A stretch of DNA of 64,000 bases. Origin: Paenibacillus hexagrammi. GTDB lineage: Bacteria; Bacillota; Bacilli; Paenibacillales; NBRC-103111. Shown here piece by piece: positions 49,626-58,335 of the stretch; the first letter of the stretch is position 1; each line of letters starts with the position of its first letter. Location: assembly GCF_021513275.1 (NCBI RefSeq), contig NZ_CP090978.1, positions 1,798,001-1,862,000 on the forward strand. Reading direction: 5' to 3'. The translations under genes and the position numbers were made by a program. A model generated the notes under the pieces. The model worked only from the letters and a program-made list of their open reading frames with translations, made no database searches and was not told where the DNA came from.

Positions 49626-49676
49626 ACATAAAAATTCTTACACAAGGCAAGCTAAACAAGGAATGAATTTTTATGT
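49626..49676 (+). terminator. AT-rich hairpin after the oxidase gene
   Basis: ACATAAAAATTC (49626-49637) pairs perfectly with GAATTTTTATGT (49665-49676) across a 27-base loop. The loop is long and there is no T run after it, so termination is uncertain. Confidence 0.45.
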
Positions 49677-49695
49677 GAATCAGGAGGCATAGAAC

Positions 49696-49839
49696 ATGAC
49701 TAAACAAAATGAGCAAAACAATCAGCTGCCGGTTGCCAAAAACGAAGATGTGGAATTCTCCTCAGAAATAGCGGACCGTGACGATATGGAAGCGGTGCAG
49801 CGCGCACACGCTGCTGACGCCAGACAGGAACAAGAGTAA
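49696..49839 (+). CDS. YfhD-like small acidic protein
   Basis: This 47-residue, charged protein contains the pattern VEFSSEIADRDDMEAVQRAHAADARQ, resembling the C-terminal part of the YfhD family of small Bacillus proteins. CAGGAGG lies 9 bases before the ATG. Its stop is directly followed by the ATG of the next gene, so the two are co-translated. The function is unknown; YfhD-type proteins are often associated with sporulating Bacillales. Confidence 0.7.
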   Translation: MTKQNEQNNQLPVAKNEDVEFSSEIADRDDMEAVQRAHAADARQEQE

Positions 49840-50211
49840 ATGGCTGAGAAGAATATCATTGCTTACTTCCGATCGGAAGAGCAGGCTACTGCTGTACAGA
49901 CAAAGCTGCGAGCGCTTCGTGCGATTGATGTGAGCGTTGATGAGTTTGGCCGGTATCCGGGTTACGGTTTGCAGTCCGTTTACAACCCGTATGGGGGGGA
50001 CTTCGGAAGTCTGGGCCGCTTGACGCAAGCCGCTGACATCTCCACACCGGACCAAGGCATACTGGTTGCAGCTGATCCGGCTGCAAGCGGAATGAGTGAT
50101 GGCGGTGGAGGCGGCGTGACGGGGTTTAATTTTGTCCTTGCTGCAGTCGTTGACGAGTCTGTGTATGAACAATCTCTCCGTGTCATCGAAGGCGCCGGAG
50201 GGATGCTGTAA
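49840..50211 (+). CDS. Unrecognised Gly-rich 123-residue protein
   Basis: The N-terminal half looks like a small alpha/beta domain (KNIIAYFRSEEQATAVQTKLRALRAIDVSVDEF), the middle is aromatic and glycine-rich (YPGYGLQSVYNPYGGDFGSLGR), and the C-terminal part has GGGGGVTGFNFVLAAVVDE. No signal peptide or membrane helix is seen. The first ~30 residues recall the ferredoxin-like fold of stress proteins of the YflT/GsiB-type neighbourhood, but I cannot name a family. The ATG follows the upstream TAA without a gap. Confidence 0.7.
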   Translation: MAEKNIIAYFRSEEQATAVQTKLRALRAIDVSVDEFGRYPGYGLQSVYNPYGGDFGSLGRLTQAADISTPDQGILVAADPAASGMSDGGGGGVTGFNFVLAAVVDESVYEQSLRVIEGAGGML

Positions 50212-50216
50212 CCAAG

Positions 50217-50279
50217 AAACATCTGCATGACGAGATGCTGGCTTCGTGTTAGCTGGTATCGTGGTGCAGGTGTTTTTTT
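50217..50279 (+). terminator. Terminator before prmA
   Basis: AAACATCTGCAT (50217-50228) pairs with GTGCAGGTGTTT (50264-50275) with two wobbles, followed by TTTT. It closes the accessory block. Confidence 0.75.
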
Positions 50280-50313
50280 ATTTGCCATATGAGATGCTTA
50301 CAGGGCATGTCAT

Positions 50314-50342
50314 TTTACCCGTGCAACGAATTGTAGTACAAT
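50314..50342 (+). promoter_or_regulatory. Sigma-A promoter of prmA
   Basis: TTTACC (50314-50319), a 17-base spacer and TACAAT (50337-50342) lie 46 bases before the prmA start. In B. subtilis prmA is transcribed with dnaJ; here the inserted block makes a separate promoter necessary. Confidence 0.55.
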
Positions 50343-50387
50343 AATCATTATGAAATTTTTAGGTAGACGAATGGAGGAGCGCTGTTA

Positions 50388-51362
50388 ATGCGTTGGCATG
50401 AAATAACGGTACATACGACAGAAGAAGCAATAGAAATGATTTCGAACTTTATTCACGAGCTCGGTGCGGGAGGCGTATCGATCGAGGAATCAGGAACGCT
50501 TAATAAGGAGAGAGACACCTCTCTTGGCCAGTGGTATGAATTGCCGCTGAACGATATTCCGGAGGGCCGAGCCGTTATTAAAGGATATTTTTCGCAAGGT
50601 ATCGATATGGAAGAGATCCTGGAGCAGCTAAAGGCCTCCATTGAACAGCTGCGTGACTATGACATTGATACGGGTAACCCTACTTATGAACTGCGTGAGG
50701 TTGATGATGAGGACTGGGCGAATGCTTGGAAGCAGTATTTCAAACCGATTCGCGTGTCAGACCGCTTGACCATTAAGCCTACTTGGGAAGAGTACACGGC
50801 TTCGCCAGAGGAACTGATTTTGGAGCTTGATCCGGGTATGGCCTTCGGAACGGGCACGCACGCAACGACAGCACTTTGCCTGCGAACGCTTGAGAAAGTG
50901 GTCAAGCCAGGTGATGATGTGATCGACGTGGGAACGGGTTCAGGTATATTATCTATCGCAGCGGCGAAACTGGGAGCTAGACATGTACTTGCCGTTGACC
51001 TTGATCCTGTAGCGGTATCCAGTGCGACCGAGAATACGAAGTTGAATCAGCTGGAAAACAAAATTACAGTGAGATTGAGCGATTTGCTCGGCGTGATCAA
51101 GGCTCAAGAGACTGAAACGGGCTCGGAGCATGGTGTGAAGCTGCCGGTACAAGTGGTGGTCGCCAATATTTTGGCAGAAATTATTTTGCTTTTCGTAAAT
51201 GATGTCTATGAAGCGCTGGAGCCAGGCGGTTATTATGTAGCTTCAGGTATTATCACCGCCAAGGAAGCCGATGTAGAAAAGGCGCTGGTTGCGGCGAACT
51301 TTACGATTGTTGAGAAAAATTACGATTCCGACTGGGTAGTCATTACGGCGAGAAAGCTGTAG
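50388..51362 (+). CDS. prmA: Ribosomal protein L11 methyltransferase
   Basis: PrmA, 324 residues, trimethylates uL11. The N-terminal substrate-recognition domain (MRWHEITVHTTEEAIEMISNFIHELGAGGVSIEE) is followed by a SAM-binding domain with GTGTHATTALCL, DVGTGSGILSIAA and VANILAEIIL. It is complete and of normal length. It precedes an M50 protease, then rsmE and mtaB, following the B. subtilis prmA-rsmE-mtaB order apart from the protease insertion. Confidence 0.96.
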   Translation: MRWHEITVHTTEEAIEMISNFIHELGAGGVSIEESGTLNKERDTSLGQWYELPLNDIPEGRAVIKGYFSQGIDMEEILEQLKASIEQLRDYDIDTGNPTYELREVDDEDWANAWKQYFKPIRVSDRLTIKPTWEEYTASPEELILELDPGMAFGTGTHATTALCLRTLEKVVKPGDDVIDVGTGSGILSIAAAKLGARHVLAVDLDPVAVSSATENTKLNQLENKITVRLSDLLGVIKAQETETGSEHGVKLPVQVVVANILAEIILLFVNDVYEALEPGGYYVASGIITAKEADVEKALVAANFTIVEKNYDSDWVVITARKL

Positions 51363-51370
51363 GTGGTGGC

Positions 51371-52042
51371 ATGCAGGGCTTACTTTTTAATGACTGGAAT
51401 ACACTCCCTTTTATTATCTTAGCATTAGTGATTTCCTTTACAATTCACGAATTTGCACATGCATACAGCGCGTATAAGTTTGGGGATCCAACAGCGTACC
51501 AAATGGGTAGGGTTTCGCTTAATCCCATGGTACATCTTGATTTATTCGGTTCCATTGTCATGCTGTTAGCGGGGATCGGCTGGGCGAAGCCGGTTCCTGT
51601 TAACCGAAACAATTTCAAAAATCCTCGACTCATGGGGATTATTGTTACTGCAGCAGGACCTCTTAGTAATTTAATTCTTGCGTTCTTGTGCGTTTTTTTA
51701 TATGTACTGGTTCAACAGCAAGGTTGGCAGGGAACAATGTCGAAGGGCAGCTCGGACGCCATTGATCAATTTTTTATTAGAATGATCATTACTAACTTAA
51801 GTCTGTTTCTTTTCAATCTCATTCCCATTCCACCGCTGGATGGTTACCGGATTCTACAGGATATTTTACCGCTACGGGCAAATATGAGATTGCAGCGTTT
51901 TGAACAGTGGGCATTTATCGTCTTTCTCCTCATTCTTTATATCAGACCGCTGCGTCAGATCACGTTGGATCCTTATTTTATGCTTATTGACGATATTATA
52001 AATTGGATGTATAGACCAATCGCAGCCATGCTTGGCGTATAA
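51371..52042 (+). CDS. Site-2 protease family (M50) membrane protein
   Basis: This 223-residue membrane protein has the zinc motif HEFAHAYSAY (HExxH) in the first helix and NLIPIPPLDGYR, the second metal-ligand motif, near residue 150. About five to six helices are predicted. It belongs to the YwhC/YdiL-like compact M50 group without PDZ. The substrate is unknown. GTGGTGGC precedes the ATG. It could process an anti-sigma factor, but nothing links it to the one at 29425 except presence in the same window. Confidence 0.88.
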   Translation: MQGLLFNDWNTLPFIILALVISFTIHEFAHAYSAYKFGDPTAYQMGRVSLNPMVHLDLFGSIVMLLAGIGWAKPVPVNRNNFKNPRLMGIIVTAAGPLSNLILAFLCVFLYVLVQQQGWQGTMSKGSSDAIDQFFIRMIITNLSLFLFNLIPIPPLDGYRILQDILPLRANMRLQRFEQWAFIVFLLILYIRPLRQITLDPYFMLIDDIINWMYRPIAAMLGV

Positions 52043-52144
52043 TTGACCGTTAAGAGTGTAGATTTTCCTCGAAAAAACAGGTATGATGTTCTGTGGATGT
52101 TTCATAGAAAATTAATTTCATGCAGATAGAGAGGCTTTTAACAT

Positions 52145-52912
52145 ATGCAGCGTTATTTTCTTCCGCCCGGTCAATTTCCGGCAGGTGCAAACCAAGTGAC
52201 CATTGAGGGCGACGACGCGCATCACTTGATTCGCGTTATGAGATCTGAAGTTGGTGACAAGGTCATATGCAGCAATGGAGTCGATCGGGAAGCCGTCGTA
52301 CGGATTACTGTACTGGATAAACATGAAGTAACGGCTGAAGTGGTGGAAGAGTTGGCGTTGACAGCGGAACCTTCCGTTCAGGTATGGGTGGCGCAGAGCC
52401 TGCCGAAAGGCGATAAGATGGAAACGGTCATTCAAAAAGGGACTGAGATCGGGGCAGCCCGGTTTCTTCCCTTTTTATCGGAGCGTACGGTCGTTCAATA
52501 TGATGCGAAGAAAGAAGCAAAGCGAACCGACCGTTGGCAGAAGATTGCGAAAGAAGCGGCAGAACAAGCCCATCGGAATCGCGTGCCGCAGGTGGATTCG
52601 GTTCTAAGCTGGAAGCAGCTGCTTTCATTGGCTCAAGAAGCGGATGCAGCCTGGATCTGCTACGAAAAAGAAGACGGGCAGCAGCTGAAGCCGGCAATTC
52701 AAGCGGCAGCAGCCGAAGGTAAGCTAGCTCCAGGCAGCCGCGTTTTGTTAGCCGTCGGACCCGAAGGTGGTTTTACGGAACAGGAAATCAAGCAGGCGGA
52801 AGAAGCCGGTTTCCGTTCCGTATCCTTAGGAGCAAGGATTTTACGCACGGAGACCGCAGCGCTTGTCGGTCTGACGTGCCTTTTCTATGAAACCGGAGAG
52901 ATGGGAGGATAA
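52145..52912 (+). CDS. rsmE: 16S rRNA (uracil1498-N3)-methyltransferase
   Basis: RsmE, 255 residues, is a SPOUT methyltransferase. It has an N-terminal PUA-like domain (IEGDDAHHLIRVMRSEVGDKVICSNG), VWVAQSLPKGDKMETVIQKGTEIG, and the knot motifs LLAVGPEGGFTEQEIKQA and LGARILRTETAAL. It is complete. It lies between prmA/M50 and mtaB, as YqeU does in B. subtilis. Confidence 0.96.
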   Translation: MQRYFLPPGQFPAGANQVTIEGDDAHHLIRVMRSEVGDKVICSNGVDREAVVRITVLDKHEVTAEVVEELALTAEPSVQVWVAQSLPKGDKMETVIQKGTEIGAARFLPFLSERTVVQYDAKKEAKRTDRWQKIAKEAAEQAHRNRVPQVDSVLSWKQLLSLAQEADAAWICYEKEDGQQLKPAIQAAAAEGKLAPGSRVLLAVGPEGGFTEQEIKQAEEAGFRSVSLGARILRTETAALVGLTCLFYETGEMGG

Positions 52913-52918
52913 TGCAGT

Positions 52919-54268
52919 ATGGCAACAGTAGCGTTTCATACATTAGGATGTAAAGTGAACTTTTATGATACGGAAGCGATCTGGCAGCTGTTCAAGAACG
53001 AAGGCTACGAGCAGGTTGATTTCGAGCAAACCGCGGATGTGTATGTCATTAATACTTGTACCGTTACCAATACAGGAGACAAAAAAAGCCGGCAAATGAT
53101 TCGGAGGGCGATCCGTCGCAACCCTGAAGCCATCGTTGCGGTAACAGGCTGTTACGCGCAAACGTCCCCGGCGGAGATTATGGCCATTCCGGGCGTTGAT
53201 ATGGTCATCGGTACGCAGGACCGGGACAAAATTATCCCTCTGGTTAAACAATTTGAGCAAGAACGTCTACCCATTAATGCTGTTCGCAACATTATGAAGA
53301 CTCGTCAATTTGAAGAGTTGGATGTTCCGGATTTTGCTGACCGCACTCGTGCGTTTCTGAAGATTCAAGAAGGGTGCAATAACTTTTGCACATTCTGCAT
53401 CATTCCTTGGTCCCGCGGACTTATGCGCAGCCGTGAGCCGGAGAGCGTGATTAAGCAGGCTAAAGCATTAGTTGCTGCAGGTTACAAAGAAATCGTTCTG
53501 ACAGGAATCCATACAGGCGGCTACGGCGAAGATATTGAGGATTACAGCTTAGCGAAGCTGCTGTGGGATCTGGATAAAGTGGAAGGCTTGAACCGAATCC
53601 GCATCAGCTCCATCGAAGCAAGTCAAATCACGGATGAAGTGATTGAAGTGCTCCAGGCTTCAGATAAAATGTGCCGCCATCTTCATATTCCTTTGCAAGC
53701 GGGGGATGATCAAGTTCTAGCGCGTATGCGTAGAAAATATACGACCGCTGAATTTGCCAAGAAGATCGAGCGTTTGCATGCCATCATGCCGGATGTTGCG
53801 ATTACAACGGACGTGATTGTCGGATTCCCCGGCGAGACCGAGGAAATGTTCCGTGACGGCTACAAATTCATGGAACAAATGAAATTTTCCGAAATGCACG
53901 TGTTCCCTTATTCCAAACGGACAGGTACGCCTGCTGCGCGGATGGAAGATCAAATTGACGAAGAGATCAAGAATGCCCGCGTTCATGAGCTGATTGATCT
54001 TTCCGAAAAGATGCAGCTTGCTTACGCTCAGAAGTTTGTGGGACAAGTGCTTGAAGTCATTCCAGAGCGTTCTTACAAAGGTGCTCCTGACAGCGGTCTT
54101 TTGATGGGCTACTCAGATAACTATGTTCAGCTTGTATTTGAAGGTTCCGAGGATTTGATCGGCCAAATTTGCCACGTTCAAGTGACGGAAGCAGGCGTGA
54201 ACGAAAGCAAAGGAAACATATTACGTGTTTCTGAGACTGCGAAACCTGCGCAAGCAGCTAATTTGTAA
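52919..54268 (+). CDS. mtaB: tRNA t6A37 methylthiotransferase MtaB
   Basis: MtaB, 449 residues, converts t6A37 to ms2t6A37 in tRNAs. It has the UPF0004 domain with three cluster cysteines (LGCKVNFYD, INTCTVTN, TGCYAQ), the radical-SAM motif GCNNFCTFCIIPWSRG, and a C-terminal TRAM domain. The ATG at 52919 follows GGGAGG, 6 bases after the rsmE stop. It corresponds to YqeV in B. subtilis. Confidence 0.96.
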   Translation: MATVAFHTLGCKVNFYDTEAIWQLFKNEGYEQVDFEQTADVYVINTCTVTNTGDKKSRQMIRRAIRRNPEAIVAVTGCYAQTSPAEIMAIPGVDMVIGTQDRDKIIPLVKQFEQERLPINAVRNIMKTRQFEELDVPDFADRTRAFLKIQEGCNNFCTFCIIPWSRGLMRSREPESVIKQAKALVAAGYKEIVLTGIHTGGYGEDIEDYSLAKLLWDLDKVEGLNRIRISSIEASQITDEVIEVLQASDKMCRHLHIPLQAGDDQVLARMRRKYTTAEFAKKIERLHAIMPDVAITTDVIVGFPGETEEMFRDGYKFMEQMKFSEMHVFPYSKRTGTPAARMEDQIDEEIKNARVHELIDLSEKMQLAYAQKFVGQVLEVIPERSYKGAPDSGLLMGYSDNYVQLVFEGSEDLIGQICHVQVTEAGVNESKGNILRVSETAKPAQAANL

Positions 54269-54274
54269 TTGTGG

Positions 54275-54314
54275 AGAGGATTTCATTCCGCCCTATGGTG
54301 GGGTGGAATCCTCT
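54275..54314 (+). terminator. Hairpin after mtaB
   Basis: AGAGGATT (54275-54282) pairs with AATCCTCT (54307-54314), and an inner GU-rich stem lies inside. The tail ATTTGTT is weak. It probably ends or attenuates the prmA-mtaB transcript before the NUDIX gene. Confidence 0.55.
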
Positions 54315-54339
54315 ATTTGTTCGGTTTACGGGGGATTTT

Positions 54340-54789
54340 ATGAAGGGGGCACAGGCAGTGAAAGAAATATCAGCAGGCGGTGTCGTGTATCGTCATCAGG
54401 ACGGTCAGCTGCAAATTCAATTGATCCAGGACCGTTACGGTAAAATTACTCTGGCCAAAGGCAAGATGGAGCCGGGGGAAACCATCGAGGAAACGGCACT
54501 GCGCGAAATTGTAGAAGAGACCGGTATTCAAGGGAAAATCATCGAATCGATTGAGATGATCGCCTATCAATATACACATCCACAATATGGATTCATTGAT
54601 AAAGAAGTTCATTATTATCTAGTGGAAGCCCTGGGTGGGGATTTACAAGCTCAGATCGAAGAGATCAGAGGTGTGGAATGGCTGGATCCGGACATTGCTT
54701 GGCGCAAACAGCTGGAATCTGGATATGATAACAACAATTCGGTATTGAGCAAGGCTCTACATAAATTGGGATATGAGGTGCAGAAATGA
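54340..54789 (+). CDS. NUDIX hydrolase
   Basis: This 149-residue protein has an intact Nudix box (GKMEPGETIEETALREIVEETGI, fitting GX5EX7REUXEEXGU) after AGGVVYRHQDGQLQIQLIQDRYG. It cleaves nucleoside diphosphate derivatives; the substrate is not evident. The ATG at 54340 lies after GGGGG; an in-frame start at 54271 overlaps the hairpin. The stop overlaps the deoC ATG (ATGA), so the two are translationally coupled, possibly for nucleotide salvage. Confidence 0.88.
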   Translation: MKGAQAVKEISAGGVVYRHQDGQLQIQLIQDRYGKITLAKGKMEPGETIEETALREIVEETGIQGKIIESIEMIAYQYTHPQYGFIDKEVHYYLVEALGGDLQAQIEEIRGVEWLDPDIAWRKQLESGYDNNNSVLSKALHKLGYEVQK

Positions 54790-55469
54790 GTACACTGAAT
54801 GCGAAACAAATCGCAAGTTACATTGATCATACCCTTCTAAAGCCGGATGCTTCATCAGAGGCTATTGACAAGCTATGCGCTGAAGCTGCGCAGTATGGCT
54901 TTTTCAGCGTGTGTGTAAACAGCCAGTGGGTGGCTCGCTGCCATAAGGCATTGGAAGGGACAGGAGTTAAGGTAGCTGCTGTAGTTGGATTTCCTTTGGG
55001 AGCTAGTCTGAGTGAAGTCAAGGCGTTTGAAGCGGCTAAAGCGGTGGAAAACGGTGCATCTGAGATCGATACAGTGCTTCCGATCGGTTTGCTGTTAGAA
55101 GGTCAGTATGATGCTGTTCGGGAAGATATCAAGAAGGTTGTAGATGCTGTGAAAGGCAAAGCGATCGTGAAAGTGATCATGGAGACAGGCTTCTTGAACG
55201 ACGAGCAAAAGAAAATGGCCTGCAAGCTCTCTGAAGAGGCTGGCGCGCACTTTGTTAAAACATCTACCGGATTCGGTCCTGGCGGCGCGACTGCGGAGGA
55301 TGTGCGTCTTATGCGCCAAAACGTATCCGCAAGCATCGGTGTGAAAGCATCCGGTGGCGTTAGAGATTTGCAAACTGCTGTGGCTATGATCGAAGCCGGC
55401 GCCACTCGTTTGGGCACCAGCTCCGGTGTGGCGATTATGAACGGGATTCAAGGCGCTTCCACATACTAA
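54786..55469 (+). CDS. deoC: Deoxyribose-phosphate aldolase
   Basis: DeoC, 227 residues, splits 2-deoxyribose-5-phosphate to acetaldehyde and glyceraldehyde-3-phosphate. The Schiff-base Lys158 is in FVKTSTGFGPGGAT, and the N-terminal YIDHTLLKPDA and C-terminal KASGGVRD match the class I family. It overlaps the NUDIX gene at the start, and its last 35 bases overlap the 3' end of the convergent yqeW gene. Confidence 0.96.
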   Translation: MSTLNAKQIASYIDHTLLKPDASSEAIDKLCAEAAQYGFFSVCVNSQWVARCHKALEGTGVKVAAVVGFPLGASLSEVKAFEAAKAVENGASEIDTVLPIGLLLEGQYDAVREDIKKVVDAVKGKAIVKVIMETGFLNDEQKKMACKLSEEAGAHFVKTSTGFGPGGATAEDVRLMRQNVSASIGVKASGGVRDLQTAVAMIEAGATRLGTSSGVAIMNGIQGASTY

Positions 55470-56619
55470 GATAACAAAGCGGCAGTGCAAGCAGTGAGCA
55501 AGCGATGTTGAAAATAGTTTGGGAGCGGGCGATCTGTGAAGACGCGCTGTCTGCCAGAAGAGCGGATAGACTGGTAAGCTGCTCGATGAATGGGTAAAAA
55601 AGCGCGGCGCCGCCAACATTGAGCAGGATGTGCGACCATGCAACGAATCTTCCGGCGCGAGAGCCGCTAACGCCTGCGATGAGTGCCGTCACGCAGGTGC
55701 CGATATTGGCGCCGAGCGTGATGGCAACGCCCAGCTCGACGGGGATGCTTTGAATGGCGGCAAGGCTCATCGCCATCGCAATGACAGCTGCGCTGCTGTG
55801 CACGAGCGCGGTGACGGCTGCGCCTGCGAGGACGCCCCAGAGCAGGCTGCTCTGCGCTTGGTCAACAAACCAAGCGAACAAGCCGCGGGCCTGAAGGGCA
55901 GGCCCGATGGTCTGCATGATCTCGATGCCGAGCAGCACGAGAGCAAAGCCAGCCGCCGCGAGTGAGCCGTAGCGAACACTGCGCAGCCAGCCGTGAACCG
56001 CGGGGGACCAAGTCCTGCCGCCTAACGCTTCTGAGCTTGCATGTCTCGTTCGCAGAGTTCCTGGCGTGTGATTCGACCTGATAGCCGCACCGTCCATCAC
56101 GCGTTGAGGTCCGATCTCCAGGCCCCCGCCGCTTGAGGTACGACCTGCAAGATCGAAAGTCCGCGTTGAGCTGGTTTTGTTCACAGCTGGTGTGAGCCCA
56201 GATGTTCCATGTTCTGCAGGAAGCATCGGCAGTGGTCCAGCTAGCCAGCTGACTAGCCACACACCTGCGCTGACGAGCAGCATCGGCATGCCAAGCTTGC
56301 CGATATTGAGCCCGATTAGCTCGGTCGTCAGACACGTGCCGATGTTGGTGCCGAGGATGATGCCGAGCGTACGCGAGAAGGTCAGCACACCGGCATTGAC
56401 AAGGCCGATGGCAATAACGGTAATGGCGGTGCTGCTCTGCAGTACCGCCGTTAGAGCTGTGCTCGTCGCCATCCCGTGCACGGGCGTGCGGGTGAACCGC
56501 TCCAGCCATTGCTGTAAGCGGGCTCCTGCCCAATGCTGAAGCGCTGTTTCCATCAGCTTCATCCCGAACATGAACATCGCTAAGCCTGCAAGAACGGGCA
56601 GAATGATGGCTATGATCAT
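55435..56619 (-). CDS. yqeW: Na+/phosphate cotransporter family protein (YqeW-like)
   Basis: This 394-residue membrane protein has the two inverted Na/Pi-cotransporter repeats. Repeat 1 is LAMFMFGMKLM ... VLQSSTAITVIAIGLV ... GTNIGTCLTTELIG. Repeat 2 is GVLAGAAVTALVHSSAAVIAMAMS ... GANIGTCVTALIAG. A polar, Ser/Thr/Arg-rich stretch of about 75 residues (about 135-210) joins them. AAAGGAGACC precedes the ATG. In B. subtilis yqeW follows mtaB on the same strand; here it is inverted and separated by nudix-deoC. It overlaps deoC tail to tail by 35 bp, and the coding region is GC-rich. Confidence 0.9.
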   Translation of the reverse strand: MIIAIILPVLAGLAMFMFGMKLMETALQHWAGARLQQWLERFTRTPVHGMATSTALTAVLQSSTAITVIAIGLVNAGVLTFSRTLGIILGTNIGTCLTTELIGLNIGKLGMPMLLVSAGVWLVSWLAGPLPMLPAEHGTSGLTPAVNKTSSTRTFDLAGRTSSGGGLEIGPQRVMDGAAIRSNHTPGTLRTRHASSEALGGRTWSPAVHGWLRSVRYGSLAAAGFALVLLGIEIMQTIGPALQARGLFAWFVDQAQSSLLWGVLAGAAVTALVHSSAAVIAMAMSLAAIQSIPVELGVAITLGANIGTCVTALIAGVSGSRAGRFVAWSHILLNVGGAALFYPFIEQLTSLSALLADSASSQIARSQTIFNIACSLLALPLCYLSMWKRLESRS

Positions 56620-56760
56620 CGTTGGTGGTCTCCTTTTTTAAAAGATCGTTCATTCAGAATCAACCAAAACATATCAATCAAATATATGTGACCGTGCAGA
56701 CGAGCATGACAAGCTTGCAGGTGAGAACGGGATCGCATCAAAAAGGATGGCATTAGAAAA

Positions 56761-58136
56761 ATGGCAGCAGTTTTTTTACATAAAAAAGAAAATTTCGTTT
56801 GGAGCAAGGACATCCATGGGTGTACCGCAGTGAAATTGAAAGAATCGATGGTTCGGCAGAGCCGGGTCAGCTTGTTCCTGTCCATAATCACCTTGGACAA
56901 TACTTGGGTACCGGCTATATCAACGAAACGTCGCAGATAACGGTACGAATCGTATCTTACGGGCCGCTTGAAGCAATGACGAAGGAGTTTTTCGTGGAAA
57001 GGATCAGCCGCTGCTTGCAGCACCGAAGCCGGTTTCTTCCTGATGCGGATTCTTATCGTCTTGTTTATGGGGAAGCTGACTTTTTGCCGGGGCTGATTGT
57101 GGATAAGTTTGCCGATGTGCTGGTCGTGCAAATCCTTACGCTCGGGATGGATGTTTGCCGAAACCAAATCGTAGAAGCACTTGCCGAGGTGATGCAGCCT
57201 GCGGGTATTTACGAACGCAGTGATGTACCGATCCGTGAGCTGGAAGGATTACAGCAAATGAAGGGGCTGCTATACGGCGAATGCCCGAGACATGTAGATA
57301 TCTTGGAGAACGGGCTTCACATCCGAGTCGATATTGAAGAAGGGCAAAAAACAGGCTATTTCTTCGACCAAAGAGAGAATCGTGCCGCAATTGCGCCACT
57401 CATGCTCGGCTGGGGAGGCCGCAGCGGCATAATGCTCCAGGACGTGGCGGAGGAGACAGGCACCATTCAGAGGAAGCCGGTGAATGCGAATGGAAAAGTT
57501 GTAACCTTCCCTTTCTGGGATGGGGCTACGGTCTTGGAATGCTTCTCGCATACAGGAAGCTTTACGCTAAATGCCTGCAAATACGGCGCGAAAAAAGTAA
57601 CCTGCCTCGACATTTCCGAGCATGCTATCGAGAGTGCCCGCCAAAACGTACAACTGAACGGCTTTGAGGAACGCGTGGAGTTTGTCGTAGCGGATGCGTT
57701 TGAATATTTGCGTCAGCAGGTGAAGGGATTGGATGATCGCAAGCAGCGGGCTGTTGCGGGTTCTGGACAAGCAAAGGTCGATACTTCCAAACCTGTTACA
57801 AGCGGCGGTCGGACATGGGATGTGGTCATTCTGGACCCTCCTGCTTTCGCCAAAACGAAAAGCGCAGTTGAAGGCGCATGCCGCGGTTACAAAGATATCA
57901 ACCTGCATGGGATGAAGCTGGTTAATGAGGGCGGTTATCTTGTGACCGCGAGCTGCTCTTATCACATGCGTCCGGAGCTGTTTTTGGAGACGATCCATGC
58001 AGCGGCTGCAGATGCCGGTAAGATTCTCCGCTTGGTTGAATTCCGCGGTGCGGGAATGGATCATCCGCGGATTCTCGGCGTAGATGAAGGACATTATTTG
58101 AAGTTCGCCATTTTCGAGGTTCGGAGTAAGCAGTAA
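56761..58136 (+). CDS. Class I SAM-dependent rRNA methyltransferase (RlmI/YwbD type), frame broken near the start
   Basis: The body (RLEQGHPWVYRSEIERIDG; GLIVDKFADVLVVQ; GYFFDQRENR; VLECFSHTGSFTLNACKYGA; VVILDPPAFAKTK; TASCSYHM) is a PUA-plus-methyltransferase protein of the RlmI family, which methylates 23S rRNA cytosines. The natural start is ATG 56761 (MAAVFLHKK), but the frame changes at the A run 56782-56787. A seventh A would restore KKRKFRLEQG and a 458-residue protein. Read as it stands, translation could start at TTG 56799 (445 residues), which has no good ribosome site. A single-base deletion or base-calling error is the likely cause. Confidence 0.85.
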
Positions 58137-58155
58137 CAATTGAATAGAGAGTACG

Positions 58156-58206
58156 AAGTCTGGGTTTCCATGTCATTCTGTCATGGAAATTCCGGGCTTT
58201 TTTAAT
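58156..58206 (+). terminator. Terminator after the rRNA methyltransferase
   Basis: TTTCCATG pairs with CATGGAAA, extended by AAG.C.GG/CC.G.CTT pairs, and is followed by TTTTTT. Confidence 0.85.
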
Positions 58207-58335
58207 CTCGTCAGAAGATTGTAATAACTTGAATATCTTACCGATCTGTGCTGTGGCAGCATCTGGTACGCCTCGTTTCTAGTAAAAATATGATAGAATA
58301 AAGGAATATCATGTTGAAAAATAGGAGGGCCCAGC

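Noticed and set aside
51371..52042. M50 protease as the dedicated site-2 protease for the anti-sigma factor at 29425
   Set aside because: It lacks a PDZ domain, is 20 kb away and sits in a translation-related operon. Only co-occurrence supports the idea.
56772..56778. T TTT TTA heptamer in phase near the start of the rRNA methyltransferase as a programmed -1 site
   Set aside because: A shift there meets a TAA at 56781-56783 at once, so it cannot produce the methyltransferase. The A run that follows explains the break better.
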